The notes beneath the pieces are model-generated. The model was not told the origin of the DNA. It saw only the letters and a program-made list of their open reading frames with translations, and made no database searches. Both the position numbers and the translations under genes were made by a program. From Ziziphus jujuba (Eukaryota; Streptophyta; Magnoliopsida; Rosales; Rhamnaceae), in contig NC_083380.1 in assembly GCF_031755915.1 (NCBI RefSeq), positions 33,142,501 through 33,206,500 on the forward strand: a stretch of 64,000 nt of DNA, read 5' to 3'. How positions within the stretch are numbered: position 1 is the first letter of the stretch; each line of letters opens with the position of its first letter. Positions 24,413 through 36,659 of this stretch are shown piece by piece.

Positions 24413-24560
24413 GGGGTTGCTTTTTTTATTTTATTTTATGGTGAATAAGGTGATTGGTACTTTAATTTGTTGAGAACGATAAAAAAAGTAAGGACAAATA
24501 CATAGAGAAACTTGGAAAAAGTAAGGATAAGGTATTTAATGTCACATATATATATATCTA

Positions 24561-25809
24561 TGCTGTAGTGGTGTCATTTTCAATTATTATATATAGAGTA
24601 TTTCTATGTATTATTAATGGTAATAATTACAAATGAAATTATTGTTGAAATGAAAATAATTGCTACTTGGTAGCATTAATTTTTAATCTAAAATCCTAAT
24701 TTAGAAAAGTAAACCTATTTTGGGTAAGCACTTAAAAATTATCAAATATCATGTGGATCCAGCTGATGATAATTCCACTGGTACTTCATAATTTATTAAC
24801 ATGTGTTGTTAAGTAAATATTCTTTTAATATTTTGATGTTTGTAGTATTACTAAAAGAGTTTTGTTATTTGTCATTAATGATGATGAAAATGATTATTGC
24901 TAATAAAAAAATTACTAATTATGTATGTATTTTTTATCTAAATTTTAATTTAAAAAAGTGAATCATTTTGGATAGTCACTTAAATTGTAATATGGTATAT
25001 GAATATGTAATTATCACCAATAGTGACAAATAACATTTTTCTTATTGAAAATCTAATTAAATGCAATGATACAGCTGTAAAGAAGCCTCTCATATACGTT
25101 GTGAAGCAAGCGGGGACTGGAAACCAAGGGAAGCATAGGGAAATAATTAAACCAGAACTGTCCAACTAGTCTCAATTTCGCCATCAGTTTACACTCTTTC
25201 TTTCCTCTCATTATTAGTTGACATGTAAGAAAACTCTACGCATTCCATAAAGTGAGCATGGAGAAATTATTGAATACGCATTGTGTATTGACATGGATAC
25301 TGATGTGGTACACATGACCAATAAAATGGAGCATATGTGTCATTAATTATTGCATCAGATTAAAAACCTAGATCAATTTTTTGGGACTTTAATGCCTTTC
25401 GTTTACATTAAACCTTTTTTTTCTTTTTTTTTTTATATTCATCTTGCTCTACCACCGTAAAACACCTTTCTTCTCCACCTACGAAACTGGATCCTTCATT
25501 GGTGATTCTCTCTTTGGTCTACCATCTATATAGCTGCATAGTCTGACTCCCTCTCTCAATTTATTATTAACAAATTCATTCTTTTCCTCTAAAAGAACCA
25601 CGCACAATAAAGTTAATTATTTAGATTTTTTTTTTTATCAATTTGAATCAATTCAACAAGAGGGCAATTATGAAACACCCAATATTTTCTACATGAAGAA
25701 ATAGAGCATCAATATTGGATGTGAAATTCTTTATTTTTATTGGGCAAAATTAGAGAATTAATGGTTTGATTGATGGATTAGTATTATTATTTTTTATTTT
25801 TAAATAGAT
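24561..25809. other. AT-rich intergenic sequence
   Basis: No recognisable gene or element ends. Short ORFs here show no known motif. Confidence 0.6.
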
Positions 25810-26708
25810 TGATCTGTGGGTATGTAAATGGTTTAAGTACCAATCACTGGCTGTTTTGTTGGGGCTGAGCCTGTCATCGAAACAGCTTCTATGATGATCG
25901 GTATCTGATATTTGAGATTTTCCGCCTGGGACAGTAGGACTTTGTATCACAAATCTTGCCCTCATCATGTCTAGAAGATGAAGAGGAGATTTATCTTCTG
26001 GTTTGACTGCATGATGAAGTCTATGACAGATAATGATGAATATTTCAGTCATCATCTTCCAATATTGTTTTTTGTCCTTCATTAAAGCCTCGAGGACAAT
26101 GTAAGGGAGTTGGTTCTCTAACATAACAAGTCTCGCTTGACATTAGCTACGTCATTAGTTATCATCTTCTTAGGATGACACTCCTCTTGACGTCCCATCG
26201 GTGGCAAGCACATGGTCATGAACTCTAGAATGAAGCAACCGTCAATAAACATCATTTTTGTGAATGCTCTATCATCAATATTTTTCAATCCTTCTTCATC
26301 ATTCCCTTGCTTTACTGGCTGAGTCTTTGACTTTCTCGTATAAAGTAGCAACCTTAGAAGGAGTTTTACAATGTAGCCTCGCCAGTTTAGCCTTGAGTTT
26401 CTCACCTTCTTGGAGCTTATCTTCCCCATGGTGATAAGAACCGATAGAAACCACACGAGGATCAAAGCAACCTTTATTTTTGTCAAGATCCCGAAGCAAC
26501 CTCAGAACCTTTGGTATCTTGGGCCCTTCTAGTTGCTGGTTGCTTCTTGGAGTTGATGATGAATATTCATCCTCACTGAATAGGTAAGCAAAAAGAACAA
26601 TTAGAACAATTGTATGCCGACCATTCTATTATTGTGATTGCGAGGTCCTTCGGTATTTTCCATGTTGATTGCTAGTTCGTTTGCCGCTGCAGATTGCTGC
26701 TTCATCAT
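25810..26708 (-). pseudogene. DUF247 (UPF0481) family pseudogene
   Basis: Minus-strand relative of the intact gene at 38284-39771. It starts at an ATG at 26706-26708 (MMKQQSAAANE, compare MADQSSAANE), then diverges. From about 26560 it follows the family again: PKIPKVLRLLRDLDKN, VVSIGSYHHG, then after a frameshift FTKMMFIDGCFILEFM, a second frameshift, LLENQLPYIVLEALM-like text, SPLHLLDMMRARFV and SPNKTASDWY. Similarity stops near 25810, so the last third, including the membrane segment, is missing. At least two frameshifts and a stop near the N-terminus. No duplicated 25-residue unit is seen, though the break lies close to that point. Confidence 0.88.
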
Positions 26709-27160
26709 TTTTGATGCAGACAGGAGTTCCTAATCCCGGTATGTATTTTGAATTTTATGGGTTTAAATGTATCATTAAAGCATCTCCAATGAGTTGTATG
26801 TAATTTGCGTATGTAAAGTGTCAGTTAATAGTAGTTATGGTTTGTTACATATCTAAAACAACAATAAATTTGAAGGAATTTAAAAAAAAAATAATTTTAA
26901 GTTATATTCAATTTGGTATTTTTTTCTTTTTCTTTTTTTTTTTTTAACTTTATTGTTATTTTAGATGTCTAACCTATTCCAACCATAACAAACTAATATT
27001 TAAGGTAAACGAATTACATATTTAGGTGGAAAAAAAAAAAAAACCTAAAAATCAATCAAGTCACCAAATGGCTCTCATTTATTTTTTTATTTGTTTATTT
27101 TTGATGTTACTGGTTCTTTGAAAAGTCTTGTTCTGGTCCACCACAACAATTAAATAATAA
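26709..27160. other. AT-rich intergenic sequence
   Basis: Poly-A and poly-T runs, no coding or element signal. Confidence 0.6.
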
Positions 27161-27162
27161 GA

Positions 27163-27600
27163 CTGATGTATGACATAGGTTTTTTTTTTTTTTTTTTTCG
27201 TTATGTAAGCCCTTATATTATTAATGATTTTGTCAAGAAATTTGTTTTGTTCCTAGACTTTATGATAGGAACGGTCTACGAAGAGGGAGAAAAGAAAAGC
27301 CAACACATACTGAGTAGGTATAAAAACAAAGGATCATACATGTGCTATACAACTCTAAACAATTGTTCAACACACATACAATTTCAAATGGACCGACGTA
27401 TGACATAGGGTTTTTTTTTTTTTTTTTTTTTTTTGTCATTTTCGTTATGTAAGTCCTTGTATTATAAATGATTTTGTCTAGACATTTGTTTTGTTTGTAG
27501 ACTTTATGATAGAAATGGTCTACGAAGAGGGAGCAAAGAAAAATCACCACATACTGATTAGGAAAAAAAAAAAAAATGGAGTCATACAAATGGACCACCA
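27163..27600 (+). repeat. Tandem duplication, ~231-bp unit
   Basis: Two diverged units, from about 27163 and 27394. Each starts GTATGACATAGG followed by a poly-T run, then CGTTATGTAAG, GACTTTATGATAG and GGTCTACGAAGAGGGAG. Third-unit scraps may follow at 27590. The poly-T tracts differ in length. Non-coding. Confidence 0.8.
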
Positions 27601-28690
27601 AGATGCGACACAAGACCCCTTGGTCTGTTAAATTAATACATATTTTAACATCTACAACAGTTTTCCCCCTTAATGGAATATTGATTTTGAAGGTGGATTG
27701 GCTATTTTGATCAGAACACAGACTTTACCATTAGACTCAAGGAAATATCATAAACACACAAGAAATGTAGGATTACAAATCAACAAAATGTATACATAAA
27801 GGATCAATTATTAACAAGCAACCAAAAAAAAAAAAAATTATCCAATTATTTCCCATATTTTAGTAATAAATTGATCGAGCATAAATTATATTATACTTTC
27901 ATTCCATCTACCTTTTTTTGCATATATATCTTTTATTTTTAAAAAGTTATCGAGACAACTATTCAAAATAATTCCATATTTGTTTTGCTGTTACTTCCTT
28001 TTATAAATGCTTAGAATGCTCATTATTTTTTAGAAATGACAGACTTAATTTCCATTAGACTTTGGAAAAATTTAAATTGCCAACCATTTTGCAAATCTTG
28101 TGTTAGCCTATTTTGTTTTTCAACTATTACGAGGCTAAGGACTTGTAGTCTAATAATAATAGTATGTATTGGGTTAGATTTGAAATAATTTTGATAAGGA
28201 GTGGCTGAATATATTGGGAGGCAATCTTATATAACGAAATTGAAGAAACAGAGGCATAAAAACGGAGTATTGAAATTAAGGCAAAGGAAACATGTGCTTT
28301 ACTATGCATTGGGATACATTACAATCTAATAAGAATATGCCCATTTGTAGTCATCTGGTGACACATTTGTAAGGAAGATTATTAAGATTTCTCCCACATC
28401 AAGTACCCAATCAAAATACTTTCTTTTAAGTGAAGTTGCTGGCTATGAGTGAAAGATTACAAATTATGTATTTTTCAACATTATATACAAAAGTTTATGA
28501 CTTATTTTGTTCTTCCCAAGCTTTCAAAGCATTGTGAAAACCCAGTACTAGCAATTTTCCTCATGTAATTTGCTTGCTCAGACTAAAGTTCACCATAATG
28601 CACTGCCTTTGGTTCATTTTCTTTCTTCCAATCATGACAGCTAATACTCTGCCGAAATAAATATATGCAAAACTTCATCTGATATGAGAA
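27601..28690. other. AT-rich intergenic sequence
   Basis: No gene or element ends seen. Confidence 0.55.
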
Positions 28691-29270
28691 GAGGAATAAA
28701 AGTTCAAATTTAAATGTGTTAGTCATTACGTTCCTTCAATATAAAATAATATTGCAGTATTTAAAGCTTGAAAATGTGTTATATAGTCATAAAGCCAAAA
28801 CAGAGTGGTTCTGTTTAAGAAGTATTAAAAGATTGACTATTGACTTATATGTACCTGTACAGGAAGAGTTCAAAGTGCAGAATCTTGGCAAGCCAACCTT
28901 AATGGATAGTTAATTTACTGCAGCAATAAATATATGGAAAGCTTTCATTTGATATGAGCAGGAAGAACATAGTTCAAACAGTGATTTATTATCAGTCATT
29001 AGCTTCTTTTTGATATGAAAATATTCCAGTCTAAGCTTGAAAATGTCTATATGGTCCCAAAATCAAAACAGAGTGGCTCTGTTTTAAGGAACAACAAAAA
29101 GACTAATAATTGAATAAGCTTGAAAATGTCTATATAGTCCCAAAACCAAAACAGAATGGCTCTGTTTTAAGAGGCAACAAAAAGATTGATAATTGAATTC
29201 TACGTACCAGCACCAGTAGAGTTTCAAAACAGTCCTCATTATACAGTCCTCTTCATCTGTAGGGTCAGTT
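28690..29270 (-). repeat. Host module copies on the minus strand
   Basis: Two or more decayed copies of the exon-like module and its downstream hairpin, inverted relative to those at 31361 onward. CTGTAC from 28854 marks the donor end of one exon-like block; the second ends at about 29207. Hairpin copies lie at about 28797-28816, 29067-29087 and 29148-29168. The last two sit in an 83-bp local tandem duplication (AAGCTTGAAAATGTCTATAT...). Confidence 0.65.
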
Positions 29271-29570
29271 AGGCCCCTTGTTTTCAAAACAGTTTTCCAT
29301 TCTAGTGTCTGTGATGCAAATAATAATAATAATTATTATAATAATAATAAAAATATTCGATTCTATTAGCGTAGAGAAATACTGAATGAACACAATACTT
29401 GTATCAAAATGGCAGCATTTCTTTAATTATGCAAGGACCGAATGCTCTTTCCCAAAAATAAACCAAACTAGAATCAAAATGCTTGACTAGCTTCTACGGA
29501 ATGAGCTAAATAAATGAGGTTTATCATATGCTCCATTATTGCTATGTGGAAGGGCACATATAGTGTATTA

Positions 29571-30035
29571 AGTAATAATCTTAAGGGACCCATCCCTTCT
29601 TCTTTAGGGAACCTTGTTGAACTTGAATCATTAGATCTCTCAAACAACAAGCTATCTGGTGAAATCCATTGACAGCTTACTAACCTCAGATATATTGTAT
29701 ATTTGATCCTATCAGCAGATCATCTTACAGGTCCAATACCACATCTGGACATATTGGAATTTTGAAAATTCTTCTTTTGATATGTGGCCTTCCATTGTCA
29801 AAAAAATAAAAATAAATAAACAAATAAATAAAAATAATAAAAGAAATGTGGTGGAAGCCTTTTGCGACCTTCTGAACACATTGAGGAATCCGATGATACA
29901 AGATTATTTGGTTTGAGTTGGAAAGCTGTTGCCATAGGATATGGAGGCCGACTCATAACTGGATTGATGGTCGGATATATCATCACTTCAAGGAGGCCAT
30001 ATCTGGTGTTCAAGGTTTTTCGTGTGATCCCATGA
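29571..30035 (+). pseudogene. Receptor-like protein (RLP), C-terminal fragment
   Basis: Reads NNLKGPIPSSLGNLVELESL then DLSNNKLSGEI, a stop, LTGPIP, matching the last extracellular leucine-rich repeats of Cf-like plant RLPs. After a low-complexity AAATAAATAAA patch (29800-29840) it resumes in ESDDTRLFGLSWKAVAIGYG, LITGLMVGYII and RRPYLVFKVFR, the acidic spacer, membrane segment and short basic tail typical of RLPs (family form: WKVVxxGYGxGxxxGxxxGY). Such proteins sit in the plasma membrane and act in pathogen recognition through partner kinases. The N-terminal majority is absent and at least one stop and one frame break are present, so it is a dead fragment. Confidence 0.82.
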
Positions 30036-31360
30036 AGGAGACTAAAGATGAGCAAGTAGTTGAAAATGCAGAACTTACATTCGTGTTGCCAATGTGAGTG
30101 ATAATAAATATATGTATATAGTATACTATACATATACATACGTATATATATATATATATGTATATACATAACTGATATAAATATGTATACATAGTTATGA
30201 TCTAATATGCTTATATATATGAGCTTGATTGATTGGAATGATTTTAATTAATGTCGTTTAATCATTATTATTTGTTTATACACCTTTCGTGTTTGGATAA
30301 ATAATAAAATAGTCCCTTTTTTTTTAACTTTTTTTATATATTATTGATGCAGTGAAGAAACAGAGAAGTCCAGAGCTTGAAGATGAAACCGTTTACAAGT
30401 TACTCAATATTCTCTATTTTACTGAAAGAGTGCCGTCACCGTGTAAATTCCGTTTGTCTAGCTTATTAAATAGTGGTCAGTTTTATTTTTCTCAGAAACA
30501 GTTATTCAAGACAATGCATTTTAATTTTCTTAAGCTCCCCTATAAGAAGCATCTTGTTCATCTCAAAGAAGCAGACTTTTCTGGCTGCCATTTCTGGTTT
30601 TTCTGAGAGCTTATAAGCTTTATTAGATTAACGAGATTGAGTCTTATATAGAATATTCATAGATATTCATCTGCAATTCTACTTTCCTTAGATATTTCAG
30701 TGTCAATATACCTTCTTTTTTTTTTTTTTTTTTTTTTCCTCCTTTCTTTTTTTTTAATGTTCTATGCATGTGTAAATACAGCATATACAAATGTCCATTG
30801 GCATATAGATAAAGTACCCTATATAATAAACCTGATTTTGTTATTATTATTATTTTTTTTCCTGACGGATATCAGTCTTTAAATACTTACAGAGCAGATT
30901 GAAGTCTTTAGCGATTTATGCTGGTTGGACATCTTTCAAGGTCAGATTATTTGGATTTTCAAGGGATATCAGTATTTGTTTCAAATTTTTATGTTCAAAA
31001 AGAAATTGTAAATTGTTATTATAGAAGGGACAATAACAGATAATACAGTAAACCCTGTTTTGTTAGCCCATAGAGTTAAGGCTAGTCAAGCATTTGATTC
31101 TACATTGATTACACTTTTTTTTTTTTTTGAGTAATAGATTCTACATTGATTATTTGTGTGCAAAAACATTCAGTCCTTTGCATATTTACATAACATAATG
31201 AATTCTTTGGGATTACAAATTCTAGACGTACTCACAAAAAATAGTTATAATCCCAAAAAAGAAAAAAAAAAAAAAAGGGCATTATTTTGTTACAAGAATT
31301 CTGTTCATTCAATATTTCTCCACATTAATAAAATAAAATCTTAATTTCCTTGCTTGACAG
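30036..31360 (+). other. RLP-cluster debris, non-coding
   Basis: AT-rich with T-runs. Blocks shared with other places in the window: GCTGCCATTTCTGG (30584) recurs near 52563 and 33261; ATGCTGGTTGGACATCTTT (30919) recurs near 51638 and 53116. These look like pieces of one repeatedly duplicated multi-exon locus. The open frame 30352-30606 contains the first block; I do not recognise a protein in it. Confidence 0.5.
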
Positions 31361-31442
31361 ACACTAGAGATGCCAAATTCAAATTAACCATCGATGAAGA
31401 TTGGTTGGCTAAGATTTTGCACTTGGAACTCAACTTGGACAG
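31361..31442 (+). other. Exon-like module copy
   Basis: TTGACAG precedes and GTACGTAAG follows an 82-bp block readable as DAKFKLTIDEDWLAKILHLE and LNLDR without a stop. The splice signals are good for a plant intron-exon junction. Same module as at 40773 and elsewhere. Protein family not recognised. Confidence 0.5.
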
Positions 31443-31642
31443 GTACGTAAGAGACATTTATCAATCTTTCTCTTGACTCTTAAAACGGAGCCACTCTCTT
31501 TTGGTTTTATGACTGTATATTGATATTTTCAAGCTTTGACTAGTAGACTACAATATTGTCACATCTTAAAGAAGCTAATGACTGATAAAAAAGATCTCGG
31601 TATGAACTTTGTTCCTTCAGTATTTCTTTACAATAATAGAGT

Positions 31643-31722
31643 GAAATCTTAATTTGATTGCTTCACAGACACTAGATATCTAGAAATCTTAATTTGATTG
31701 CTTCACAGACACTAGATATCTA
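31643..31722 (+). repeat. 40-bp tandem duplication
   Basis: GAAATCTTAATTTGATTGC...GACACTAGATATCTA occurs twice, head to tail, duplicating the acceptor-side boundary of the next exon-like module. Confidence 0.92.
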
Positions 31723-31826
31723 GAGGACTGTTTATTGAATCATTGTAAAGATGCCAAAGTTGAACTAACCATCCATGGAAATTGGCTTGCTTAGATAGAG
31801 TTGCACTTGGAACTTTACTAGTGCAG
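31709..31826 (+). other. Exon-like module copy (with stop)
   Basis: TTCACAG precedes and GTACAT follows. Reads EDCLLNHCKDAKVELTIHGN, then LA and a stop. It keeps a 36-bp 5' extension (GAGGACTG...ATCATTG) that the 31361 and 40773 copies lack, matching the 51936, 58333 and 61645 copies. Two further hairpin copies follow at about 31861 and 31949. Confidence 0.5.
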
Positions 31827-31999
31827 GTACATATCAATTATCAATCTTTTTCTAGCCTCAAAAAACAAGCCACTCTGTGTTGGTTTTGGGACTATGTAGA
31901 CATTTTTAAGCCTAGATTGCAACAGATTATTAATCTTTTCCTAGCCCCAAAACAGAGCCACTCTATTTTGGTTTTTGGGACTGCGTAAATATTTTCAAG

Positions 32000-32995
32000 C
32001 TTAGATTGCAATATTCTCACATCTTAAAGCAACTAATGACTGATCATAAATTTCAAATTGAACTTTTTTCCTCTTCTCATATCAAATGAAAGTTTTCCAT
32101 GTATTTATTGCTGCAGAGTATTAGCTGTCATGATTGGAAGAAACAAAATGTGCTAAAGACAGTTCAATGTACAGAAATCTGAGTCTAACGAATGTTAAAT
32201 TTTGTTATGTGTTAGAGGGAAAAAAATAAATAAATAAAAAATAAAAATAAAAATGCAACTTGGCAATTATTCTTTTGAGCCCGGAAGCAAAGAGGTCTCT
32301 ATCCACACTAAGCAATATCGACAGAGAATTATGATATTATGTTGACAATTTGAAGATTTGGAGTACTATTTTCAGAATCCATAATCGTGTTTTTTCTGTT
32401 GAAGCAAACCGATATGGAGATCTATATATATACATTTTTCCATATAGCCTGCAATGAAATTCGTTATTTATCAATATGATGGAAGCTACTGGAAAATTGC
32501 TATTACTGGGTTCTTTCACAATGCCTAAAAGCTTTAAAGCCACAAAATAACTCATAATAAGCCTTTGTAAATATTACTAGAAATCCTAATTGTTTCTTAA
32601 CAGAAATGAGGAGGTTCCAAATGCAAGATTTATTGAAGTTAATGATTAATTGGCACGAGTTATGCCATATGTGGTTTTTGCCAAAGTCCAATTAAAATTC
32701 TTTCATACATATATATATATATATATCTGAAAAAACAGTGACATTATAAATTGTTGGGATGCATTCTGATCACCAAACCAAAGCATTGGTCTGTGAATGA
32801 GAAGAATACGGCAAAATAATTGTGAATTTAATTTGAATAGTCTGTCTCAATTACATTTTAAGTGTAAGAAATGTTATCGCAAAAAAAAAAAAAAAAAAAA
32901 AAAAAAAAGTGTAAGAAATGTAAAAGGTAATGTGTCTGGTTTACTAAGGCATGGATTATTTTTATATTTTTATGATCATTGGATTACTTGAACCT
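32000..32995. other. RLP-cluster debris, non-coding
   Basis: Contains text shared with 57480-57640 (AAATGAAAG...TTCCAT, TTTATTGCTG...AGAGTAT) in the plus orientation. No gene. Confidence 0.5.
32860..32920 (+). mobile_element. Poly(A) micro-insertion with 14-bp direct repeats
   Basis: AAGTGTAAGAAATG occurs at 32860-32873 and again at 32907-32920. Between them lie only TTATCGC and a run of 28 A (the last two A overlap the right repeat). The homologous place near 61950 has a single AAGTGTAAGATATG and no A-run, so this copy gained the segment. It looks like a very short retroposition product. Confidence 0.65.
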
Positions 32996-32999
32996 AGAG

Positions 33000-33360
33000 C
33001 TTCACAAGTTAATTTTATAAATTTGTTTGACACAATATTTGGTAACCCTAGCATTAGAAAGCTATGTAAATTCCTTATAGATCCCTACCAAATACGACTA
33101 AAAGAAAAGGAGCCAAAAAAAACAAAAAAAATTGAATCATAGACAAAAACAGAGATTATACAAAGACTCAACTAAACATTTAATTGACTATAAAAAATTA
33201 TCTGTATTTATCCCACCATACTTTTGTCATTCCTTCAAAAATGTAGATTGCGGACCTTTTTTGCTGCCATTTCTAGTTTTTAGAAAGCTTGTAACCTTTG
33301 TTAGATTAATGAAACTGAGTCTTAGAAGATTCAGAGATATTACTCTGCTCTTCTATTGAG
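33000..33360 (+). other. RLP upstream-region copy
   Basis: Shares CTAGCATTAGAAAGCTAT-like text, ATAGATCCCTA, CATTTAATTGACTATAAAA and CTGTATTTATCCCACCATA with 60900-61070 and 61990-62215. The last of these precedes the RLP pseudogene at 62434, so this block looks like a detached promoter/5' region. CTATAAAA could be its TATA box. No RLP coding sequence follows here. Confidence 0.5.
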
Positions 33361-33561
33361 TTTGGCAATTTATTCATAGTAACTTAGTAAGCAATCTTAG
33401 TAGGAAGTAAGTCTTCAACACATATGTATTATATGCATTACATTTTTATATTTCCTGAGTTGTACTACGTAGTAGTGTGATAAATTAAAATTCCAATTTT
33501 AAGAAATTTTCCCTTGATTATACTTTATTGAAGATCAGTATATTGTAATAACATAATATAT

Positions 33562-33783
33562 TTGATAATGGCTAAAATACATAATGAGTTCTCCATCAAG
33601 AGCATCAGGATTAAGAAGTATCAAGAATTAGAGCTTTATCCCCTGGTACTCAACATCTTGTCTCTCTACGGCATTTGCATATTCAAGATTTCAATAAGTT
33701 GGTTAACATATCCAGTGACAAGTATGGTTGTATGGAATCTCCAAAGTGTATGGTTTTCTTCCATGATCAAAAACACCAAATGA
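33562..33783 (+). other. Unrecognised 73-codon open frame
   Basis: Starts MAKIHNEFSIKS and has a hydrophobic middle (LVLNILSLYGICIFKISIS). No family recognised, no repeat copy found in the window, no convincing promoter. It may be chance or a piece of a lost exon. Confidence 0.15.
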
Positions 33784-34767
33784 AAGGTTTCAACATGTTA
33801 ACCACCCTACAATTTCTCTTTATTAATGGAGCTGCAACAGTTTGACTCTCTATCAATTCTTAGCACTGAATATTTGGTACCCATCTTAATATGGAGATGT
33901 CGAAGGCTAAAAGGCGAGGATTGGCCAAAAATTTCTCACTTTCCATATTTGTAGTTCGAGTTTGTATATGCATACAAGCCTCTTCTTTTTCAGGTACAGT
34001 ACTCAATTATTTCCTTCTTAAGAGCAGACTGCAGTGGAGGCTGTTATTGACAGTTGACAAATGGAGACTTCCAGCTCAGCATTCAATTTAGTTTGTTTGT
34101 TAAATAGTGACTGATGACTTGAATATAGCTGCGAGAGTTTGTTAAGTTTGTTTAGGGTGTTAAACAGTGTTAGCTTGAGTGAGATTACTTTTGTATAAGT
34201 AACTCTTCCAAATTCTGAGTAACATATTCTATTTTAGTTTTCTTGATATCTTTCTGTTTTACCTTACTTTGCCCATCCAAACTTGATGCAAAGCAAAATC
34301 TTGTTCACTAACAATGCCATAAAGAACCATCAGACAGTCTAATGGTAAAATCTATATTCAGATCATAACAATATGCATTTAAGTAATATGTTAATTTAGC
34401 ATATCGTCCTTTTTGTTATTACAAAAATAATATAATATATATGGATTTCTCAATACCAACTGAAATTGAACATCATATTAGAATGAATGAATATGAGGTT
34501 GAAGTTTGTGCTTAAAGGTACTAAAATAAGGTTTGCACTTTAATGTTTTGCTACTTTACTTTTCATTTTGTATGTAGGACATCAAGATGATTTATGTAGA
34601 AATCTATTTGAGAACCACAAAATTAACAATAATATTATGCAAAAAATTTGGATTAGCATAAAAAAACGGAAACTAAAAGTAAATGTGAACTCACATTTAT
34701 TTTTGGCGCATCATGCTTTGACAAAGGAACCACTTCGACCTTCTCACATTAATGTGAACTCTATGTG

Positions 34768-34798
<31 letters not shown>

Positions 34799-35076
34799 GT
34801 AATCTCCTCAAGAGATTCTCTGTGCAGATGGAGATCCTTTACATTTTGTTGATAAGAAAGCTAAAAGACTAATGATGAGGGGGAAGGAAAGAGTAAACTA
34901 ATTGCCAATATAGATTACCTGGATGGTTCTTTTTTTTTTCTTTCTTTTTTTTGGTATATTGGATAATTAAGCTATAATAACAGTGATAATGATATTAAAT
35001 AATACTAATCAACATGAAAATTTTATAGAAAATTTTAGGGGTGAATTATGAATTTTGTATGTATACGAGTTTTGGT
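33784..35076. other. AT-rich intergenic sequence
   Basis: A short block at 33800-33880 (TTATTGGAG-like text, AACAGTTTGACTCT, TCAATTCTTAGCA) matches the 3' flank of the DUF247 gene at 39990-40050, so it may be the tail of a lost duplicate. Otherwise nothing recognised. Confidence 0.5.
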
Positions 35077-36101
35077 TGTTGAAGTGTGGCAATTTTGCCA
35101 CTTGATGGTGCATGTCACCGGCTAGCATGCACACCTTGATATCAAATCCTTTCCTTTTATGAGTTTATATTTTTTGTATGTTTTTAATTGATGCAAGGTA
35201 TATTTTGATAATGTTTTGTGCCTAAGTTATGTATACAAAAGTATAGGCAAAATTATGCACAAAAGAGTAGGAATGTTATGCTTGAAATGCCTATGGTGCT
35301 GGATTCATAATTTCCAGCAACATAGTTCCACTATTTATCTTATATCTCAGGTTGCAAATGGAGTTTTGGGTTGAAATTTTGAGGGATGTCTACAGACATA
35401 TATAGAAGACTATGCTTCACATTTCAGGTCAAAATGACATGGGAAAGTTTATTTTCTATTCCGCTGTATCTGATGGGCCCAGTATGCAGAGTATAGGTCA
35501 GTTTTGGAGCTGTTTGGCCTATGATCCGGTTCTAGAACTTTTCTAGCTCTTGGAACAATATTTATTGATGACCAAGGATGCTTCAAACCAAGTTTCATAA
35601 ACAGATACAAAGGGGAACTAAGTAGGTGAAGCTAGTTTGGTTGTTTACCCAAACTAATTAAACAATAGGAACTTAGTTCAAACCATATGCTACTTTTTAC
35701 TATATTTGGAATAGATATGTTGCAGCTGGTTTTTACCTCTTCTGTGTATGAAAAGTTAGGTGTTGACCATTTTACTTTTTAAATTTCAAATACTTTACTC
35801 TTTTTGTAAGCTCACATGCTTGGCATGTGTGAACTAGTTGTAATTTCAAGTTTATATTGCAAAATGAATGAAATGGCTACACATCCAAGCCTTATTTTCA
35901 AAAGCCAACGTGGTCCCCTTCTTCTTATCTCTTCTTCAACACCTTAGAACACTTTAGGAACCCTAAAAACCAAAAAATACCATAACTAAAACCTAAAAAC
36001 ACAACTCACACACAACCATTCCCAAGAGCATCACCAAAAGCTTGCTTGTTGCTAACACTTCAAGCTAGCTTGTTCTTGGTCATAACCTTCTCACCCCAAC
36101 A
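35077..36101. mobile_element. Solo LTR, 1025 bp, second family
   Basis: Starts TGTTGAAGTG and ends CACCCCAACA, with TGTTG/CAACA terminal inverted repeats. Both flanks are TTGGT (35072-35076 and 36102-36106), a perfect 5-bp target duplication. The size and the 5-bp duplication fit an LTR retrotransposon; the text is unrelated to the Tekay-like LTRs. No internal region. Orientation cannot be decided without an internal sequence, and the copia-or-gypsy class is open. Confidence 0.85.
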
Positions 36102-36273
36102 TTGGTTGGATAATCTTATTTAGTATATTTTAATTATTATCACATTTTATTGAAAATTTATCTTTATTAGATGAAAATTTGACAATTTTATATATGTTTA
36201 TATATGTAACTAATTTGCAAGTACAAAAGAATAATTATGAAGAGAATGAATTATCACATAATTAATTAATCTT

Positions 36274-36657
36274 CGGGACCATTAATTTTTTAACTATACT
36301 CATATTTTTCACATTGGTCATTAAATCTTTTTTTTGGAACTTTGGTACATAAATATTAGTTCTTGTTACATTTCAGTCTTTAAAACTATTTTTAGTATAA
36401 TTTTTTATCAATTTTGAGGTTTGCAATGCACTTGATGCAAGGTATAGTGGCCCTACGAGGTTGTATATTTTTACAATTTGTTATTTTCATGTTGAATTAG
36501 ATTTACTGTGATGCCTCAAAATTACTGAAAACTATATTGAAAGTATTTTTAAGGACCAAATTGTAACAGAAACTAATTCAAGGATAAAAATGCTAAATCA
36601 AAAAAGTTCAAGAACCAAGATGCAAATGTGAGCATATTTCAAGTGCTAACAATGCCG
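36274..36657. mobile_element. MITE-like inverted-repeat element
   Basis: The first ~110 bp (GGGACCATTAATTTTTTAAC, then TTGGAACTTTGG and TTCTTGTTAC) match the reverse complement of the last ~110 bp (GTAACAGAA, GTTCAAGAACCAAGATGC). The 384 bp have no coding capacity, as expected for a miniature DNA transposon. No clear target duplication was found, so the ends are approximate. Confidence 0.55.
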
Positions 36658-36659
36658 AT

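Larger units (their letters stand above)
19939..24560 (+). repeat. Tandem duplication, second unit split by an LTR insertion
   Basis: Unit 1 (about 19950-20240) and unit 2 (about 20310-20422 continuing at 24413-24560) share GGGTAGTACCAC, TTTTCTCTTGTGAGAA-like text, TATTAGGGAA, TACTTTAATTTGTTGAGAAC and AGAGAAACTTGGAA. Unit 1 reads GGTACAAAGGGGGTTTGTG where unit 2 has the composite LTR, so unit 1 preserves the empty site. Non-coding. Confidence 0.8.
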
